The notes under the pieces: model-generated | Told to the model about the DNA's origin: nothing | What the model saw: the letters and a program-made list of their open reading frames with translations, nothing else | Databases searched by the model: none | Assembly (NCBI GenBank): GCA_009663005.1 | Contig: CM018915.1 | Location: 11,029,549 to 11,052,048 of the forward strand | Direction: 5' to 3' | Length of the DNA stretch: 22,500 nucleotides | From: Actinidia chinensis | Lineage: Eukaryota; Streptophyta; Magnoliopsida; Ericales; Actinidiaceae | In this document: positions 18,851 to 22,500 of the stretch, in pieces | Position numbering within the stretch: the stretch's first letter is position 1 | Layout of the letters: each line of letters opens with the position of its first letter | Made by a program: the position numbers and the translations under genes

Positions 18851-19575
18851 AATCACCTGGCTATGATCCCACCCTTATTACATCACTTTTTGCTATATTT
18901 TTTCCCCTAGCGTTCAGGACATTGTTCGAACTATTATCGTCTAAATCATATTTTTAAAGGTAAGCATTTTCACATTTTATGGCACATTCAAAAAACATAG
19001 CATAGCAAGCATTTTTTCATAAAGTATCATCATATTTCAATAATTCAAACAACACATGCTTTCATCGTAAAACTCATTTTCAAATAAGTAAAATATAACA
19101 AGACTCACCGAGAGTATGTTCGAATCTTTTTACACACTGTGAGTTAACGTTCCTTGAATTTGGGTCCTATGTTTAATATTCGAATCGTAGATTTAACGGT
19201 TTCGTGGATATGAATATACTAAAATTTTATATTTTTTCAATTTGGACAATATTTTAAAAATTAATAATTAAAATTAACTTTTTGCAGATATTTTCTATTT
19301 TAAATATTCAAAAATAATAATTTGGTATATTATTTTTATAAAAATTATCGGAGCTAATTTGACTCCAAAGTATTTACATAATATACTAGACACATATATT
19401 TATCTACAATAAAATTATTATAAATTTTTAAGCTACATAACTAGTTTTAAAAATTCGTTAAACTTCCCTAGTTTTTGCACATAATTCTTACTGATAGCAG
19501 TTCGATTTATAAATATTTTGAGCATATAAAACATTTCCTAAATTCATGAAATTAAATAATTAAAAACTAGACATA
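18851..19575 (-). repeat. Truncated chromovirus-like LTR, minus strand
   Basis: On the minus strand this reads like the interior of a plant chromovirus LTR: a TTTGGAGTCAAATTAGCTCC block (near 19355), CACGAAACCGTTAAATC (near 19195), GGGACCCAAATTCAAGGAAC-like sequence (near 19160) and CTCGGTGAGTCTTG (near 19105). The last contains a splice-donor-like GGTGAGT. I recognise the pattern but cannot name a family. It begins exactly at the Athila 3' LTR end, so it was probably the insertion target. No genes are seen. Confidence 0.45.
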
Positions 19576-19660
19576 TGTCACGCCTCGCAACTCGGCCTAT
19601 GCAGATCGTGGGACGTGATGTCTGGTGGCTGGCCCACCAAGGCCTACTTACCTTCATTCG

Positions 19661-19694
<34 letters not shown>

Positions 19695-20982
19695 ATAAAT
19701 TTTTCACAGAAATTATAATCTAAATAAAAAATTAGATGTGCCATCGAATACACAGAGTTGTGCCTAATCTTTAAACAACTTATTACATACAATCCAGCTA
19801 ACTTTACATTGCTACATAGCTAATACTATGGTGCATAATATCGCTACAATAGATATACATAGGGTCTAGCCTTACAAATATCAAAGGCCCTTGGCCACAA
19901 AACTATAATATGCGCCATCAAACACTTCCTACAAATAGTTTTCTGAAACATAAGCTAATTTTTGCATTAACATAAAATACCATGGATTAGCGTACTCGGA
20001 ATCATGAATATATCGTAATATCTCTTTAAAATCATTCTAACTTTAAATCGTCATACTATAAACGGTTAACATTGTTTATCATGTCATATGTATATGTCTT
20101 TTCAATATGATTTCATATCTTGAAATCCCTTTTAAACCTGAAATCTTTCTTTGAAACTTGAAATCTTCATACTATAAGGTCGTACTGCAATCTTTGAGTA
20201 CTTGTAGCTTCATACTGTAAATCTGTATCCGTATATCTAGAAATAAAAGGTGTAATAATTCAGTCTCTAGTAACCCTTTCAGTCACAACTCTGGTAACCT
20301 TTCGGTCACAATCTGGTAACCCCCTGTCGAGCAAACTTTGGTACCCTTCAGCGCAACTCTAGTAACGCATATAGGTCCCACTGGGGCTCTTTAGCCGGAT
20401 GTCTCCCCTCTAGATAGTTTAATTTCCACATCCTCCTATCATAGGACTATCGGTTGACTTAATGTCTTGCCAGAGAAGACCCCGATGTCACTATAATTTT
20501 AAACATACTTTGCTTCTCTTTAAATCTTGGCTATACATTGACATACTTTCTTGCTTTGGAAATTCTATCATTGTTTCATGCAAAAACTTCAGCCATGGGT
20601 TTTCAATTCACCATTACTAACTTCCGTGTTTTTATTTACAGACATGGCTCTATACATGAACATATACTTTTGGATTGAAAATATTTCCAGAAAATAAGTA
20701 ATGTTGTTCATGGCATCATGTTACTCACCTCGATTCCTTTGGTTTGGTGCCAGACACGTCTTTTCTACATATAAGGTACTAACCATCAGGGTGAGAATCG
20801 ATTAATATAAACTTAAAAGAACTTAAAGTTAACGTGGACTTTCAATCGATTAAAGTATCCATTCTCAAGGCAATTTTTTGCCCTAGGACGATGCCCCCCC
20901 CCCCATATTTGCGGTTCGAGGGTCCTAAGTTGATCATTCATGGCTAAGGTCATATTTAGCTTAAGGTGGGAACACTATGACA
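19576..20982 (-). repeat. Chromovirus-like LTR, minus strand
   Basis: Reverse-complemented, the segment ends GCGAGGCGTGACA, a typical chromovirus LTR terminus, and could start at TGTCATAGTG (20982), giving TGTCA...TGACA ends and 1.41 kb. It contains AAGGTAAGT (about 19650) and CGAGGTGAGTAAC (about 20730) on the minus strand, both splice-donor-like, and a ~24-bp minisatellite at 20267-20367. No primer-binding site follows its 3' end and the flanking five bases do not match (GGGGT, TATGT), so it is not a clean solo LTR. The true left end may lie further right, up to 21873. Confidence 0.55.
20267..20367. repeat. Minisatellite, about four 24-bp units
   Basis: Successive units read CTAGTAACCCTTTCAGTCA, CTGGTAACCTTTCGGTCA, CTGGTAACCCCCTGTCGA and TTGGTACCCTTCAGCG, each followed by a short CAAACT-like stretch. 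Similar GTAACC-type tandem units occur inside LTRs of plant chromoviruses, which supports the assignment of the surrounding segment. Confidence 0.7.
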
Positions 20983-21873
20983 ACCCCATTAATTTATAGT
21001 TGAATATTTCCAAGCTTACTCAAATTAGGTGCCAAGCGTTGGAACTCCTTCCAACGGGGCGTTGGAACGGCTTGCCATGGGTCTTGGAACGGCCTTTAGC
21101 GTGGAATGGGCTTCCAATAGGGCGTTGGAATTTCCCGAGATTAACTTTTACACAGCCTTAGCGTTTGGAACGGCAGACATTTCTGTGGTTGCAAATTTTC
21201 ATCTTCTTCATTTCACCTTTCAACTCCAAATGAAAACAATCTTCTCAAGGTTCTATGGTTCCAATCTCACTAAAAGGATACATACTCAATCAGAGGAAAG
21301 TATAAAATGAATCAAGAGATCTAAGATTCAAACTTTTTAAAACCCTAACTCATTAAAATTTGAGGGTTTTTCAAACTCACACTCAAATCCTTACATTGAG
21401 CTTCCGCTTTTAAAATTAAGAAATTGGGACTCAATGAGTCCTCCCAACACAAATCTAAACTCTCTTAAGCGCATTTAAGGTAAAACCCCCCAAAATCTTT
21501 CAAACTATACATACCATATACCTATATCTACAAGTTAAAGTATCACCTTCTTTAAGCTGATGAAGCTTTCCAATGGTCTTTCCTTATTGGCTTGGATTTA
21601 TGTTTTCAAGCCTCTTCTTCCTCCGTTATTTTCCTCTTTTTTTCTCTCTGTCTCTCTCTACGTAATGTGTTGTGTGTGTGAAAGTATGTGGGTGTGAAAG
21701 TGTTTAGGATAAACACATGGAATTTATCCCATGTTCCACCACCACTCTCTTAAATTGCAATTTAGCTTTCCATTGGCCACTTAGGTCATTTGATTCTAAA
21801 GTGATAATTACAAATTGACTCGAGATCAAGATTCGGGGTATACATATATAAATGTATCACATAAAATATTTAG
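20983..21873 (-). other. Unassigned repeat region with GCGTTGGAAC cluster
   Basis: No convincing gene is present; the plus-strand frame at 21029-21310 is open mainly because of the motif cluster. The cluster of about seven GCGTTGGAAC-type motifs spans 21036-21172. On the minus strand, 21600-21665 is purine-rich (GAGAGAGACAGAGAG) like an LTR leader. It may be the promoter part of the minus-strand LTR to its left, or a different element. Confidence 0.35.
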
Positions 21874-22500
21874 TGTCGCACCCCAGTCGAACCAGACCCA
21901 GCTATGTAAGGCAAACACTCAAATGACGAAAAGTAGCAGAAATATTTTACAACATCCTGTCATAACAATCAGAGTACAAATAAATCCCTCCGTGCGACAA
22001 GGCTCTCCATAAACTATCAACTACAAAACTCATACTTATAGTCCTGATTGGGGGGGGGGATTTAATGCCCACACCGGGGGCCAAAAAACTATTACAATTC
22101 TCCAAAAAAATTTATTCCACAAGTCATAAACAAAATAGCAAACGACAACCATATGTCTCAGAATTCAGGGTAAACCTCGGTACCTAAATTTATTTTATAG
22201 TAATGTGAGTTACTTAAAAACATTTATAATGGGTTTGATGCCTCAAGTCAAATATCATGATGACATATGTATATGATTAAAACATAATCAATAAGTTATG
22301 CTCTATTCATATCAAAATACTCATTTTGATTCATGATTCTCAAATCTGGTTTCACAATTTTTTTTGACTTTTTCTCAAAAATTTATCCAATCCTTCCAAA
22401 TGCACACCTAGCTGTACATAAACCGGCCTCATTATGCCCAAGCAATGAGACATTTCCGGCCAACTTCTCGGTTACTAATCGAGGGGTTGGCTTCCCCTCC
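21874..22500 (-). repeat. 3' part of another chromovirus-like LTR, cut by window end
   Basis: The plus strand begins TGTCGCACCCCAGTCGAACC; reverse-complemented it ends GACTGGGGTGCGACA, an LTR terminus of the same type as those at 5952 and 19576 but with different internal sequence, hence a separate family. The ACCGGCCTCATTATGCCC stretch near 22421 fits LTR sequence. A run of ten G residues lies at 22050-22059. No coding sequence is seen and the other end lies outside the window. Confidence 0.5.

Noticed and set aside
20894..20904. C11 run (and G10 at 22050, C8 at 8336)
   Set aside because: Homopolymers of this kind are common and error-prone in assemblies; no structural role inferred.
21700..21760. 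Overlapping short inverted repeats (GGATAAA/TTTATCC and ACATGG/CCATGT)
   Set aside because: The stems are 6-7 bp, mutually exclusive, and expected by chance in a region of this composition.

Overview
The window looks like nuclear DNA from a flowering plant, probably a eudicot. It is an intergenic block of nested, decayed LTR retrotransposons, with no intact host gene, rRNA, tRNA or CRISPR array that I can support. The evidence is Athila-type and Tat-type Ty3/gypsy sequence, chromovirus-style LTR ends, a plant terminal-inverted-repeat element, AT-rich spacers and many microsatellites. Every recognisable reading frame is broken.

Layout, left to right. Positions 1-2540 are AT-rich spacer with no recognised gene; they hold a short unrecognised minus-strand frame bracketed by direct repeats. 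Positions 2545-3403 are a non-autonomous element with terminal inverted repeats. Positions about 3478-5435 are the 5' part of a Tat-lineage Ty3/gypsy element: LTR with CCAAT and TATA boxes, primer-binding region and degenerate gag. It has no pol.

Positions about 5440-18850 are one long Athila-lineage Ty3/gypsy element on the plus strand. It has two LTRs of about 1.65 kb (the 5' one rearranged), a primer-binding region, gag, protease, reverse transcriptase, RNase H, integrase, an env-like frame of unknown function, a polypurine tract and the 3' LTR. The first ~220 bp of its 5' LTR lie in inverted orientation at 5440-5656. They are separated from the rest of the LTR (6118-7558) by ~460 bp of foreign sequence, as expected from a local inversion with one breakpoint inside the LTR. 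Positions 18851-22500 are minus-strand LTR pieces of other gypsy (chromovirus-like) elements.

In a live element, gag would form the particle, protease would cut the polyprotein, RT/RNase H would copy the RNA and integrase would insert the copy; here all are pseudogenes. The most distinctive signal is an array of 12 palindromic GCGTTCGAACGC-type sites upstream of the TATA box in both Athila LTRs. A lone copy sits upstream of the env-like region, and a one-base variant (GCGTTGGAAC) is clustered in an apparently different repeat at 21036-21172. A possible spliced leader for the env-like frame is the second point worth testing. The two LTRs differ by nearly as many small indels as substitutions, so some frameshifts could be long-read assembly errors rather than decay.
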